From: an uncultured beta proteobacterium
GTDB taxonomy: Bacteria > Pseudomonadota > Gammaproteobacteria > Burkholderiales > Burkholderiaceae_C
Direction of reading: 5' to 3'
NCBI GenBank assembly: GCA_903909815.1
Contig: CAIVXG010000217.1
Coordinates: forward strand, 1 to 64,000
DNA length: 64,000 bases
Shown here: positions 8,042 through 16,468 of the stretch, one piece after another
How the letters are laid out: each line of letters starts with the position of its first letter
Position numbering within the stretch: the stretch's first letter is position 1
Made by a program: the position numbers and the translations under genes
The notes under the pieces: model-generated
What the model was told of the DNA's origin: nothing
What the model saw: the letters and a program-made list of their open reading frames with translations, nothing else
Database searches by the model: none

Positions 8042-8944
8042 ATGCCCGTGACCGGATCGAACACCGCAAGCAGTTTGCTTGCTCCATTTATTGAAAACCT
8101 GTACCGCATGGCATGGATCGTGGAGGCGCGCGACCCCTACACCGGCGGGCATCTATGGCGCGTCTCGCAATACTCCCGCATGCTGGCCCAGGACCTGGGG
8201 CTGGAAGCCGACGAAGTTGCAAGGGTCGAGTTGGGCGGCTTTTTACATGACCTGGGAAAAGTGGGCATTCCGGATGCTGTGCTAAACAAGCCCGGCCCTC
8301 TGGATGACCATGAATACGCCCTGATCAAAACGCACCCGCGCATCGGAGCGCGCCTGCTGCGCGGCCACCCCCTGGCCACGCTGGCGCATGAGGCGGTGAT
8401 GATGCACCACGAGATGCCCGATGGACGCGGCTATCCGCAAGGGCTTAGCGGCGAAGGCATTCCCCTGATTGCGCGCATTGTGGGCATTTGCGACGCCTTT
8501 GACGCCATGACCAGCACCCGCCCCTACCGCAAGGGCATGCTGGTGGAGAAAGCCCTGGACATCATCCAGGAGGCGGCAGGCAAGCAATTTGATGCCGAGC
8601 TGAGTGCGCGCCTGGTGCGCCTGGGAAGCGTTGGCCAGCTCAACCACCTGGTGGGCCACACGGACCACGGCATACCCATCATGAGTTGCGCCATGTGCGG
8701 CCCGACCATCGTGGTGCGGCGTGACCAGAAGCCGGGCGACTATGTGTATTGCCACCAATGTGGCAACCAGGCACGGTTCAAATTCCGCACCGACGAGGCG
8801 ATTGAACTCGAACCCACAGGCGCCAAGGGTTCAGCCGACCAGTTGGAAACGGAAGTTGACGAGGCTTTGTTGTCGGCACTGGTGGCCGGTGCGCACCAAC
8901 ACCTGGCGCCCCGCTACAAGGGGCTTCTGGATGGCGTGCGCTGA
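8042..8944 (+). CDS. HD-GYP domain protein with C-terminal zinc ribbon
   Basis: 300 residues. The HD-GYP phosphohydrolase domain (about 20-195) has GGHLWRVSQYS, the metal-binding HDLGK (HD at about 69-70), HHE and GRGYP (about 127-131), the signature of c-di-GMP hydrolases. A four-cysteine module follows: CAMC (217-220) and CHQC (237-240), probably a structural zinc ribbon, which is unusual for the family. An AAGGG ribosome-binding site ends at the A of this ATG. A GTG six bases later (8048) has better spacing and may be the true start. The 3' end overlaps the next gene by 14 bp. Confidence 0.85.
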   Translation: MPVTGSNTASSLLAPFIENLYRMAWIVEARDPYTGGHLWRVSQYSRMLAQDLGLEADEVARVELGGFLHDLGKVGIPDAVLNKPGPLDDHEYALIKTHPRIGARLLRGHPLATLAHEAVMMHHEMPDGRGYPQGLSGEGIPLIARIVGICDAFDAMTSTRPYRKGMLVEKALDIIQEAAGKQFDAELSARLVRLGSVGQLNHLVGHTDHGIPIMSCAMCGPTIVVRRDQKPGDYVYCHQCGNQARFKFRTDEAIELEPTGAKGSADQLETEVDEALLSALVAGAHQHLAPRYKGLLDGVR

Positions 8945-9536
8945 CAACGGCCTGCCGGCAGCCACTGCGTTGCTGCTGCAACAGGTGCGCGCCTGCACCC
9001 TGTGCGCACCCCACTTGCCCCTGGGCGTGCGTCCGGTGTTGCAACTGCACCCGGCCGCGCGCATTCTGGTGGTTGGCCAAGCGCCAGGCATCAGGGTTCA
9101 CACCAGCGGTGTACCCTTTGACGATGCCAGCGGCGACCGTTTGCGGGAGTGGATGGGCGTCACCCGCGAAGTGTTTTATGAACCCACGCAGTTGGCGATT
9201 GTTCCCATGGGCTTTTGCTACCCCGGAACAGGCAAGTCCGGCGACCTGCCGCCCCGCCCCGAGTGCGCACCGCGCTGGCGGCCGCAGGTGCTGGAGCATT
9301 TGCCCCAGATCGCGCTCACGCTGGTGATCGGACAGTATGCGCAGGCCTGGCATTTGCCCAAGTCGGGCAACAGCAGTGTGACCAGAACAGTGGAACGCTG
9401 GCAGGAATTTGCACCCGGCGTGATTCCGCTGCCACACCCGAGCCCGCGTAACAATATCTGGCTCAAGCGCAATCCCTGGTTTGCCCAAACCCTGCTGCCG
9501 CAACTTCAAGGCTTGGTGGCGCGCGCCCTGGCTTAG
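8931..9536 (+). CDS. Uracil-DNA glycosylase superfamily protein
   Basis: 201 residues from the ATG at 8931, overlapping the HD-GYP 3' end by 14 bp. It shows the family motifs: CTLC (22-25), ILVVGQAPG (motif 1, about 45-53), LVIGQYA, and HPSPRNNIWLKRNPWF near 169, which corresponds to the HPSPRN motif 2 of family 4/5-type uracil-DNA glycosylases. Only one CxxC pair is obvious, so an iron-sulfur cluster as in family 4 is uncertain. The predicted role is excision of uracil or deaminated bases. The coupling to an HD-GYP gene has no obvious functional explanation. Confidence 0.8.
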   Translation: MACADNGLPAATALLLQQVRACTLCAPHLPLGVRPVLQLHPAARILVVGQAPGIRVHTSGVPFDDASGDRLREWMGVTREVFYEPTQLAIVPMGFCYPGTGKSGDLPPRPECAPRWRPQVLEHLPQIALTLVIGQYAQAWHLPKSGNSSVTRTVERWQEFAPGVIPLPHPSPRNNIWLKRNPWFAQTLLPQLQGLVARALA

Positions 9537-9874
9537 ACGACCTTGCGCACGATCATGCTGCAGACCTGGTCATGCATGTCCCGCAGGTCCTGCGGCGCTT
9601 TGGAAAAGTTCATTTTTTGATCCATGCGGACCTTGGCGGCCGAAAGCGAGACCGCCGTCGGTTTTTCAAAGTCGGCACCCATCAGGCTGCGCATGGAGGC
9701 GCGGGCCTGGCGCTCCGTCTCTTCATCACTGAGTTTCTCACCCATCAGCATGGCACCGCGCTTGAGCGTCTCTCCGTGGATGGTGATAAAGCATCCCAGC
9801 ATGGCTTCCCGGGCTTCCAGCGGCGTGACGCTGACAGCAGATTTTGCTTTTCTCAATTGGTCTTTGACTTGCAT
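9533..9874 (-). CDS. Hypothetical protein
   Basis: 113 residues, charged and mostly helical by composition, starting MQVKDQLRKAKSAVSVTPLE. The ATG at 9874 has a good GGAGAA site five bases upstream. The TTG further upstream overlaps that site and is unlikely to be used. There is no signal peptide or membrane segment. I do not recognise the family. Its 3' end overlaps the convergent uracil-DNA-glycosylase-family gene by 4 bp. Confidence 0.65.
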   Translation of the reverse strand: MQVKDQLRKAKSAVSVTPLEAREAMLGCFITIHGETLKRGAMLMGEKLSDEETERQARASMRSLMGADFEKPTAVSLSAAKVRMDQKMNFSKAPQDLRDMHDQVCSMIVRKVV

Positions 9875-9900
9875 ACATTTCTCCAAAAAATATCAGGGCA

Positions 9901-9920
9901 GGCGGCAGGTTCAGGCCGCC
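9901..9920 (-). terminator. Possible terminator after the AhpD-like gene
   Basis: On the minus strand a GGCGGC/GCCGCC stem with an 8-nt loop follows the AhpD-like stop. A T-run (ATATTTTTT) comes a few bases later, but some distance from the stem, so efficiency is doubtful. Confidence 0.35.
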
Positions 9921-9939
9921 CGTGTTGCAGCAAACAGGT

Positions 9940-10491
9940 TTAAGCGGTTTCTAGCGCGCGGGCCATAACCAGCGGGAAATCGATGACCGTGCCGGAGGCG
10001 TTGTTGACGAAGTTGGTGTAGACCGTGGCTGCCACATTGGCGATGATTTCCATCACGGCAGCATCGTCATAGCCGGCTTCTTTAACTGCCTGCACGTCAG
10101 CTGCACTCACATGACCCTGCTTCTCCAGAATCAGTTTGGAAAATGTCAATGCGGCCTGCACTTTGGCATCACTCGATTGAGCAAGCAAGTTCACCCCCAA
10201 CTCTTCGGTTTGCAGGCCGACTCCCTTGCCCATCAGGGTGTGGGCCGAGGCGCAGTAGTCGCAGTTGTTGACACCGGAGGTGACCAATGCAATCTGGTGC
10301 CGCAGGCCCGCCGAGAGCTTGCCGCTGGCCAGCGCCTCACCTTGGGCGAAATAGAACTTCAGCGCTGCAGGGGAGTGCGCTATGGTCTTGAACAGGTTGG
10401 GCACCATGCCCATCTTCCTTTGCACGCCTTCGAGCAGGACGGCGGATGCGGCAGGGGTATTGGCCATGGTGGTAGCTTCGATACGGGGCAT
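9940..10491 (-). CDS. Carboxymuconolactone decarboxylase/AhpD-like protein
   Basis: 183 residues, helical, with the AhpD redox motif CDYCASAH (Cys77, Cys80, His84) preceded by IALVTSGVNNC. Members act as alkylhydroperoxidase-like or thiol-disulfide enzymes, and the substrate here is unknown. The ATG at 10491 has GGAG seven bases upstream and gives the usual family length. It is divergent from an AraC-family regulator with 116 bp between starts, so that regulator is its likely controller. Such AhpD/AraC pairs are common. Confidence 0.85.
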   Translation of the reverse strand: MPRIEATTMANTPAASAVLLEGVQRKMGMVPNLFKTIAHSPAALKFYFAQGEALASGKLSAGLRHQIALVTSGVNNCDYCASAHTLMGKGVGLQTEELGVNLLAQSSDAKVQAALTFSKLILEKQGHVSAADVQAVKEAGYDDAAVMEIIANVAATVYTNFVNNASGTVIDFPLVMARALETA

Positions 10492-10607
10492 GTGAATCTC
10501 CAGAAGGGGTTGGGTGCGGGTTGCACAGGAACTAATGTCGAGCTTTCGGTGATACTTGCGTGCACTGAAAGTCCCGCTTTCACCACCATTCGTATCGAAA
10601 GCACGCC

Positions 10608-11456
10608 ATGGATCGCCTGTCGCCACTGTTTGCCCGCTTCTCGCTCAGCGCCGATGTGTTCTTCAGTGGGGCGCTGTGTGGTGTGGCGGATTTTCCCAAC
10701 GACAAGGGCATTGGCATCCTGCACGTGCTGCGCCGGGGCCAACTGCGGGTCATCCACGCCAACGGCGACACCGTGCAAGTTGAAGCACCGGCCTTGCTCT
10801 TCTACCGTCAGGCCAGCGTGCACCGCTTTGAGGTGGACGATCCAACAGGTTGTGAACTGGTCTGTGCCTTCATTGATTTCGGTGCCGGCATGGGCTTGCA
10901 GATTCTGCGTGGCCTGCCGCAGTTTCTGCTGGTACCCATGCTAGACATCGCTGGCGTGCAGCCGACGCTGGAGTTGCTGTTTGCCGAGGCCTTCGGGGAT
11001 CGCTCGGGGCGCAGTGCGGCGATTGACCGCTTGGTCGAATACTTCACGATTTTGCTGTTGCGCCACACCGTCGAGAGCAGCCTGGTACGGGAAGGCGTGC
11101 TGGCAGGGCTCGCTGACGAGCGACTGGCCAAGGCCATGATGGCCATGCAGCTGAGACCTGATGAGGCCTGGACCTTGGAAACAATGGCCGCGTCCGCTGC
11201 CATGTCTCGCTCACGGTTTGCCAAGCATTTTCTGGAGATCGTGGGTGTGACCGCCATGGACTACCTCACCGACTGGCGTATCAGCGTCGCGCAGGGCTTG
11301 CTCAAGCGCGGCAAGTCATTGAAGGCAGTTGCACCTGCGGTGGGCTACAGCAACGAGAACGCGTTCGCCCGCGCGTTTGTCCGGCGCGTGGGGGCTTCGC
11401 CCCATAACTGGGTTGCGTCCTCGAACAGTGAGCGGCTTTCTGCCGCAAAAGTTTAG
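10608..11456 (+). CDS. AraC-family transcriptional regulator
   Basis: 282 residues. The N-terminal cupin-like sensor (about 15-150) begins LSADVFFSGALCGVADF. The C-terminal double helix-turn-helix AraC domain (about 180-275) shows WTLETMAASAAMSRSRFAKH, VTAMDYLTDWRI and AVAPAVGYSNENAFARAF. It is transcribed divergently from the AhpD-like gene, and local regulation of that gene is inferred. The effector is unknown. Confidence 0.88.
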   Translation: MDRLSPLFARFSLSADVFFSGALCGVADFPNDKGIGILHVLRRGQLRVIHANGDTVQVEAPALLFYRQASVHRFEVDDPTGCELVCAFIDFGAGMGLQILRGLPQFLLVPMLDIAGVQPTLELLFAEAFGDRSGRSAAIDRLVEYFTILLLRHTVESSLVREGVLAGLADERLAKAMMAMQLRPDEAWTLETMAASAAMSRSRFAKHFLEIVGVTAMDYLTDWRISVAQGLLKRGKSLKAVAPAVGYSNENAFARAFVRRVGASPHNWVASSNSERLSAAKV

Positions 11457-11595
11457 CAAGTCCAGCAATTTCTTTCGATCTTGCCCTTTGGGGGCAATTG
11501 TCGATTTCGAAAGGATCGCCTAGGCTCACCGAATCGCTGTGCAGAGATGGCTGGACGCTGCGCGAAGCAGTCAAAAGCAAATTTTTGTGAAAGAG

Positions 11596-11625
11596 TTGTC
11601 AATGGCTGATTGTCTAGTGTATTAT
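11596..11625 (+). promoter_or_regulatory. Promoter of the gntR-ABC operon
   Basis: TTGTCA (11596-11601) and TATTAT (11620-11625), 18 bp apart, form a good sigma-70-type promoter. The -10 box lies inside the palindrome at 11617-11638, so a repressor bound there would block transcription. Confidence 0.6.
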
Positions 11626-11638
11626 TGCGATAATACAC
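11617..11638. promoter_or_regulatory. Palindromic operator of the YtrA-type GntR regulator
   Basis: GTGTATTA-N6-TAATACAC, perfect 8-bp arms. It overlaps the putative -10 box and lies 11 bp before the regulator's start. YtrA-subfamily GntR proteins typically repress their own ABC operons through such sites. Autorepression is inferred. Confidence 0.7.
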
Positions 11639-11648
11639 AAACACAGTC

Positions 11649-12026
11649 ATGCAATACGAAATCAATCCCAGCGCCAATGTCCCGATCTATCGCCAGATCA
11701 TGGACCAGGTCGCACGCCTGATTGCCGGGGGCGGTTTACGTCCCGGTGACGACCTGCCTTCCGTGCGCGCCGTGGCCGCGCAGCATGCTGTAAACCCCAT
11801 GACCGTGTCCAAGGCCTACAGCCTCCTGGAGGCGCAAGGGCTGGTTCAGCGGGTTCGGGGGCAAGGCATGGTGGTGGCGCAACGCGCTGTGAACCATGCC
11901 CGACAGGACCCCATGGACATGCTGCGCCCCAGCCTGGAGGCGGCCGCAACCCATGCTCGCCAACTGGAAATTCCCGCGGCCCGAGCGGTGGCCGAATTCA
12001 AAAAGTTACTTCAAGGAGAAAAATAG
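11649..12026 (+). CDS. GntR-family regulator, YtrA subfamily
   Basis: 125 residues. A GntR winged helix (about 8-75) carries PIYRQIMDQVARLIAGG, LRPGDDLPSVRAVAAQHAVN and PMTVSKAYSLLEAQGLVQRV. Only a short C-terminal helical tail follows, the hallmark of the YtrA subfamily, which lacks a large effector domain. It is first in an operon with an ABC ATPase (1-bp overlap) and permease. Regulation of export in response to membrane or cell-envelope stress is the family's usual role, but the inducer is unknown here. Confidence 0.88.
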   Translation: MQYEINPSANVPIYRQIMDQVARLIAGGGLRPGDDLPSVRAVAAQHAVNPMTVSKAYSLLEAQGLVQRVRGQGMVVAQRAVNHARQDPMDMLRPSLEAAATHARQLEIPAARAVAEFKKLLQGEK

Positions 12027-12937
12027 TGTCTCAAAGCGCATTCGGCCAGCAAGACGCTGCCAGGGTGAACCAGTCGAAGGTAGCCGGGCCGACGCCAATG
12101 CCCAATTCCATCGATGTGCACGGACTCAACATGTCGTACAAAGATACCCAGGTGCTTAACGACGTGACCCTGCAAATTCCAAACGGTGCAGTGGTCGGGT
12201 TGGTGGGGGCCAACGGTGCAGGCAAGACCACGCTGATGCGTTGCCTACTGGGTCTTAGCCTGCCTCAAAGCGGAGACATCCGCCTGCTTGGTGACACGCC
12301 GGGCGAATTCAGCGACAGTACCCGCGAGCGCCTGGGCTACGTGGCGCAAACGCCTGAATTGATCGAGTGGATGAGGCTTGGCCAGTACCTCGATTACATC
12401 GGCGCGTTCTACCCCCGGTGGCAGGCACGCCGCGTGGCGCAACTGGTCGGCGCCTGGGACTTGAAGCCCAAGCAAAAAATTGCGCAAATGTCGCTAGGTC
12501 AAAAGCAGAAAGTCGCCCTGCTGCAAGCCCTGGGCCACGCGCCAGACCTGTTGCTGCTGGACGAACCTGTTGCTAGCCTGGATCCACTGATGCGTCGCGA
12601 CTTCATGCGCACGCTTTTTGACGATGCGCCTGGCCGCACCGTGCTGATTTCCAGCCATCTGCTGAGCGACCTGGAACGCATCATCACCCACCTGGTGCTG
12701 ATGAAGGACGGACGCATCCTGCTGGCCGACGAGTGGGATGTCTTGGCCGAGAGCCTACAGCGCGTGCAAATGGCGCACCGCCTGCCGGACGAGCCCGGTG
12801 TGCTGGCCCAGCATCTGCATGCCGATGGGGTGACCGCGGTGATTGACACCCGCAGCTTCGATATGGCATTGCTGCCCCAGGGCGTGCGCCCGGTGAGCAT
12901 GAATCTTGATGCACTGTTTGTGGAGTTGGTGTCGTGA
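12026..12937 (+). CDS. ABC transporter ATP-binding protein
   Basis: 303 residues, GTG start overlapping the regulator's TAG by one base, with AAGGAG upstream. It has Walker A GANGAGKTT (61-69), signature MSLGQ (about 155-159) and Walker B LLLLDEP (about 175-181), followed by the ISSHLL switch histidine. The first 30 residues are a non-conserved extension. It resembles the ATPase subunits of YtrB/CcmA-like exporters found next to YtrA regulators. It should power the membrane protein encoded by the overlapping next gene. The substrate is unknown. Confidence 0.9.
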   Translation: MSQSAFGQQDAARVNQSKVAGPTPMPNSIDVHGLNMSYKDTQVLNDVTLQIPNGAVVGLVGANGAGKTTLMRCLLGLSLPQSGDIRLLGDTPGEFSDSTRERLGYVAQTPELIEWMRLGQYLDYIGAFYPRWQARRVAQLVGAWDLKPKQKIAQMSLGQKQKVALLQALGHAPDLLLLDEPVASLDPLMRRDFMRTLFDDAPGRTVLISSHLLSDLERIITHLVLMKDGRILLADEWDVLAESLQRVQMAHRLPDEPGVLAQHLHADGVTAVIDTRSFDMALLPQGVRPVSMNLDALFVELVS

Positions 12938-14352
12938 AGGCACATTGGCAAATTTTGCGCGCCATGACCCGGCGCATAGGAGTCTTTACAGGGCTGCTAC
13001 TCAGTATTCCTCTGGGCGTGCGCCTGTATGGTTGCTATGAACCCAACCCGGTTGCCTCCATGGTTACGCTGGCAATTGGGCTTCCCACCATCATGTGGTT
13101 CGTGGGCGGGCTGCTCGGCAGCGCGGTCGCCAACCTGCTTGGCGGCGACCGCATCGGGCTGATACCGGCCTACCGGCGCGGTGTCCTGACCGTGAGTGTT
13201 CTCCTGGGACTTTGCCTATGGGCACTGGTTCCGCTGTATTACCTGTCGGGCGGCTTTGCTGTGGACGGTATTCCCTGGCTGCGCTGGGCACCGCTGTGGT
13301 CGTATGGTTTGTTGGGCCTGGGCTTCATCGGCGGCGCCATGCAGTCAGCCTTGATTGGCTGCGGCGGGTCGCTTTCCTGGTCCCGCGAGAACTGGGTTCA
13401 CAGTCTGTTCGTGACATCGGTGTGGCTGGCTCCCACGCTCATCGCTTTTACCCCCGCGCTCAGGGACTGGCTGAACGCACCACTCGACGCGGCATTGCCG
13501 GGTGTCACGATGATGGCCACGCTGTGCCTGATGCTCGGGCCTCTGTCGTGGCCGGCTGTCGTCCACCTGAGGGCACGCGTGCGGCCGCATACCCCGGTGG
13601 TCAAGCTCAGTGTGGCAGAACAAATGAGATCCGGCGGCAACACCGCGTGGGGCTTGGCAGCCATTGCTGGCCGCACCCATGGCAGGGGACGGTTGCGAGT
13701 CGAATTTTTGGTGTTTCAACCTGCCTTGCTGTCAATGGTGACGGCTCCTTTGATCTTCGCAGCATGGTTTGGTGGCTTTCAGATTTTGGCGGAAGGGCTG
13801 CAAGTTGCCGGCATGGATATTGCGCCCGGCTTCAGAATCAATTGGAATTCGGTCCTGTTTGGGCTGTTCGTCATTCCTTTGATTCCAGTCTTCTCCGGCG
13901 CTATCGACTTGCCCAGACTGGGTCGCAGTATGTTGTTGCCCGGGCAATTCAAACGCCATAACCTCCCTGGGCTGTTGTTTAAGCGCTTGCTGGCGGTATG
14001 GATAGGTGGTGTGCTGGTAGCCATGACCCCGATTGCCGCATTTGCGCTGTGGAACGGCACTCCAGCCAGCGCGTTGGCATGGTTTTCGATACTTGTGGCG
14101 TGGGGCATTTGCACGGCGGTCGCATTTGAATTGTTCCATGCGCCGCGTGCCGAAAGAAAGACAGCCGTTGACCCGGTACGCATCGCCTTGTTTATGGCTT
14201 TGTTGTTGCTGTTCAGTCTGGCCAAGCCCTTCTTCTTCGACACCTACCCGGTTTGGCTCTGTCTGGCTGTCATCGCCTGCGCCTTTGTCATTCCCGTTGT
14301 GCTCTACCACCTGGGCCTCAAGCGCTGGAACACTATGGAATATGGAGCGTAA
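12934..14352 (+). CDS. ABC transporter permease-like membrane protein
   Basis: 472 residues with about 12 hydrophobic segments spread from about 15 to 465, and no large soluble domain. The GTG start overlaps the ATPase stop by 4 bp (GTGA), so it is translationally coupled and is the obvious membrane partner. The sequence does not match a permease family I can name. Its length is close to that of fused two-half permeases. A membrane-anchored protein gene follows directly. Confidence 0.75.
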   Translation: MKAHWQILRAMTRRIGVFTGLLLSIPLGVRLYGCYEPNPVASMVTLAIGLPTIMWFVGGLLGSAVANLLGGDRIGLIPAYRRGVLTVSVLLGLCLWALVPLYYLSGGFAVDGIPWLRWAPLWSYGLLGLGFIGGAMQSALIGCGGSLSWSRENWVHSLFVTSVWLAPTLIAFTPALRDWLNAPLDAALPGVTMMATLCLMLGPLSWPAVVHLRARVRPHTPVVKLSVAEQMRSGGNTAWGLAAIAGRTHGRGRLRVEFLVFQPALLSMVTAPLIFAAWFGGFQILAEGLQVAGMDIAPGFRINWNSVLFGLFVIPLIPVFSGAIDLPRLGRSMLLPGQFKRHNLPGLLFKRLLAVWIGGVLVAMTPIAAFALWNGTPASALAWFSILVAWGICTAVAFELFHAPRAERKTAVDPVRIALFMALLLLFSLAKPFFFDTYPVWLCLAVIACAFVIPVVLYHLGLKRWNTMEYGA

Positions 14353-14356
14353 TAAT

Positions 14357-14965
14357 ATGCAAACAAACACCATCCATCCCTTGCGCGCATGGAAAAACCT
14401 TTGGCCATATATGGTGCCCATCGTTCTTGCGCTGGCCGTGCCCCGCATCATTCCCGGCTACTTTGCCACGCCGGTGGTGTTTCAAAGTTGCGCGGTGCGT
14501 CTGCCCACCGTGTTATCTGGCGGAGAATCATTTAGCGTCGAACAATTCCACTCGGTCTCCTCCGATGGTTCTGTCCTGACGAGCATTGTTCCTGGCGGCC
14601 TTTTGTGTGAACGCAATCTCTCCCTTAGCGGTACCACAGCAGAGGCGCCAACTGGAACCCGCCTGCGCCTGTTCAATGTAACCAAAAGTGGCGAACTATT
14701 CCTGCACGAACCGCCGCTGACCGTCGTCAATGGCAGTTGGCACACCACCAAGGTAGGCCCCGGCACAAATGTCCACGAAATCCGATTTATGCGTGTCAGT
14801 GATGCCACCAGTCGCGATTACAGCCAAAAGGCGTCGAGCGGTGCATGGGGACCCTACCCCATGCCGACAGAGGCAACGACTGTTGCATCGATCGGGCTGC
14901 AAGCGACACCCATTTGCGCCGACCTGGACGCCAGAAAATGTAACCCACCGCAATCCAAATATTGA
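14357..14965 (+). CDS. Membrane-anchored hypothetical protein of the ABC operon
   Basis: 202 residues with one N-terminal transmembrane helix (about 18-36) and a predicted periplasmic beta-rich domain containing four to five cysteines. The ATG at 14357 has GGAG at good spacing, and another ATG at 14342 overlaps the permease stop. No family is recognised. Its position suggests an accessory subunit of the YtrA-controlled transporter, which is inference from context. Confidence 0.65.
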   Translation: MQTNTIHPLRAWKNLWPYMVPIVLALAVPRIIPGYFATPVVFQSCAVRLPTVLSGGESFSVEQFHSVSSDGSVLTSIVPGGLLCERNLSLSGTTAEAPTGTRLRLFNVTKSGELFLHEPPLTVVNGSWHTTKVGPGTNVHEIRFMRVSDATSRDYSQKASSGAWGPYPMPTEATTVASIGLQATPICADLDARKCNPPQSKY

Positions 14966-14983
14966 AAATATCAACGGTGGGTT
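14942..14983 (+). terminator. Stem-loop at the end of the ABC operon
   Basis: AACCCACCG (14942-14950) pairs perfectly with CGGTGGGTT (14975-14983), and an inner ATATT/AATAT helix extends the structure. The left arm overlaps the last codons of the preceding gene. There is no T-run, so it may stabilise the 3' end rather than terminate alone. Confidence 0.5.
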
Positions 14984-15211
14984 CTAATGCACGCTGCGCG
15001 CCTGAAAAAATAAAGTACTCCATAGCCTCAGCGCATGCGTGGGTGCGGAATAATTGAATATTGAGTGGTGTTCCCCATCGGCACCCGCACCAACTCGTTT
15101 GCGCGCGACCATTGCCAAGTCCCAATTCGGACCCACTGCGATCCGAGCGCATTCAGCGTCCCCCGACTGGATCGGCTCGTGGCACTGAGGCCGACAACCC
15201 CAGAAGCACGG

Positions 15212-15997
15212 CTATTGCTTCGGTGCGAGTGCGCGCCTCAGTATCTCCTGGACCGTGTTCATGTCCTCAAGCGGCACCTGTCCCGGTGCCGAGGCGGCAG
15301 CGCCAATCGCAAAGCTCATGGCCGATCCAAAGGCCCAGCCAAAAAGCCGGGTCACAGAACCGTAGGCGCCCATGGACATGCTCACCAGCGGGATGTTCAG
15401 CTTCTGGCTGGACTCCAGCGTTGCAGACAGCACCGTGAGCACATCCTCAAGGCGTTGCGGCATGACGGCCACCTTGGCAACATCGGCGCCGAGCGCCTGC
15501 GCCTGGGCAAAGCGTTGGCACAGCTGTTCATGGCTGGGCGTGGCCTTAAAGTCATGAAAGGACAGCACCAGCTGTATGCCGCTGGCGCGGGCTTGCGAGC
15601 GGATCTGGGCGATGTGTGCCGGGTCGCTGGCCATCTCGAAGTCGATCAGCTCTACGGCGCGCTGTGCCATGACGGCGCCATACAGCGCCAGCACACCTTC
15701 CTCGTCCAGTGCGATCTTCTCGCCACCTTCGCGGATGGAGCGCCGGGTGAACAGCACGGGGATGCCGCCCGCGGCCTGGCGGATGTCCAGTGCCAGCGCA
15801 ATGACTTGTGCGCTGTCGGTGATGCCATGGAAGAAGTCGACGCGCCATTCAAGCAAATCGGGTCTCTTGGCCAGGACACATTGCACTTCATCGATCACCG
15901 CACCCCTGGTGCGACCCACCAGAGGCGTGCAGACGAGGGGCAGCTTGGCCGTGCCAGGGCTTTGCCCGGGCAGGACGATGGGCTTGGGCGCGAACAT
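15212..15997 (-). CDS. aroD: Type I 3-dehydroquinate dehydratase
   Basis: 261 residues, close to the family's usual 250. It converts 3-dehydroquinate to 3-dehydroshikimate in the shikimate pathway through a Schiff base. The catalytic His148 lies in SFHDF and the Schiff-base Lys175 in ADVAKVAVMP. EWRVDFF and the C-terminal SMSMGAYGSVTRLFG substrate-binding segment are also present. The ATG at 15997 follows AAGGAG at six bases. It lies 206 bp downstream of minE in the same direction. Burkholderiales usually use type II AroQ, so a type I enzyme may be additional and catabolic (quinate-related). Confidence 0.9.
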   Translation of the reverse strand: MFAPKPIVLPGQSPGTAKLPLVCTPLVGRTRGAVIDEVQCVLAKRPDLLEWRVDFFHGITDSAQVIALALDIRQAAGGIPVLFTRRSIREGGEKIALDEEGVLALYGAVMAQRAVELIDFEMASDPAHIAQIRSQARASGIQLVLSFHDFKATPSHEQLCQRFAQAQALGADVAKVAVMPQRLEDVLTVLSATLESSQKLNIPLVSMSMGAYGSVTRLFGWAFGSAMSFAIGAAASAPGQVPLEDMNTVQEILRRALAPKQ

Positions 15998-16203
15998 GGG
16001 TTCTCCTTGGGGCAATGGGACTGCGCGGCGGCGATGGCAGCGCACAGGGCAACTTTACCTGAGCGCTCGATGGACAGTTCCTTGCAAAACCCAGCACCGC
16101 CTTCTAGGCGATGGCGATGGCGCGCTCCATGGTCGCCCGTCGGCGCTTCAGAACCGCCGTGTCGGCTTCGATTTCGCGGCATTTCAGGGCGCCCCGTGGA
16201 GAC

Positions 16204-16464
16204 TCACCGCAGGTCTGGCAACTCGATCTTGACTTCAAGCACTTCGAGATTGTCCTGACGCTCCAGGTTCACCTTGATGTCGGCTGGGTCGATCTTGACG
16301 TACTTGCTGATCACTGCAATCAGTTCGCGCTGCAGCGCCGGCAGGTAATCGGGCTCGGCGGCGTTGCGGCCGCTGCGCTCGTGTGCCAGGATGATTTGCA
16401 GCCGCTCCTTGGCGACGTTGGCAGTTTTCTTTTTTTCGCCCGCAAAGAAAGAGAAAAATGACAT
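16204..16464 (-). CDS. minE: Cell division topological specificity factor MinE
   Basis: 86 residues. The N-terminal amphipathic [12 protein letters not shown] is the membrane-targeting sequence, followed by the MinD-stimulating helix ([16 protein letters not shown]) and the C-terminal dimerisation domain ([18 protein letters not shown]). MinE drives pole-to-pole oscillation of MinD/MinC and so places the Z-ring at mid-cell. It starts 4 bp after the minD stop, the last gene of minC-minD-minE. Confidence 0.97.
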   Translation of the reverse strand: MSFFSFFAGEKKKTANVAKERLQIILAHERSGRNAAEPDYLPALQRELIAVISKYVKIDPADIKVNLERQDNLEVLEVKIELPDLR

Positions 16465-16468
16465 GGCC

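Noticed and set aside
7680-8087. Minus-strand 135-codon open frame over the 7.7-8.1 kb gap
   Set aside because: It crosses the P-ATPase remnant stop, the 34-bp palindrome and the HD-GYP start. There are no recognisable motifs and no convincing ribosome-binding site.
14966-15211. Possible coding fragment (VVFPIGTRTNSFARD) downstream of the ABC operon
   Set aside because: A short open stretch that I could not tie to any family. It is treated as intergenic.
16104-16190. Minus-strand run reading like a protein C terminus (REIEADTAVLKRRRATMERA) between minE and aroD
   Set aside because: Plausible coding composition, but too short to assign to a family and without start or upstream context. It could be a remnant or chance.
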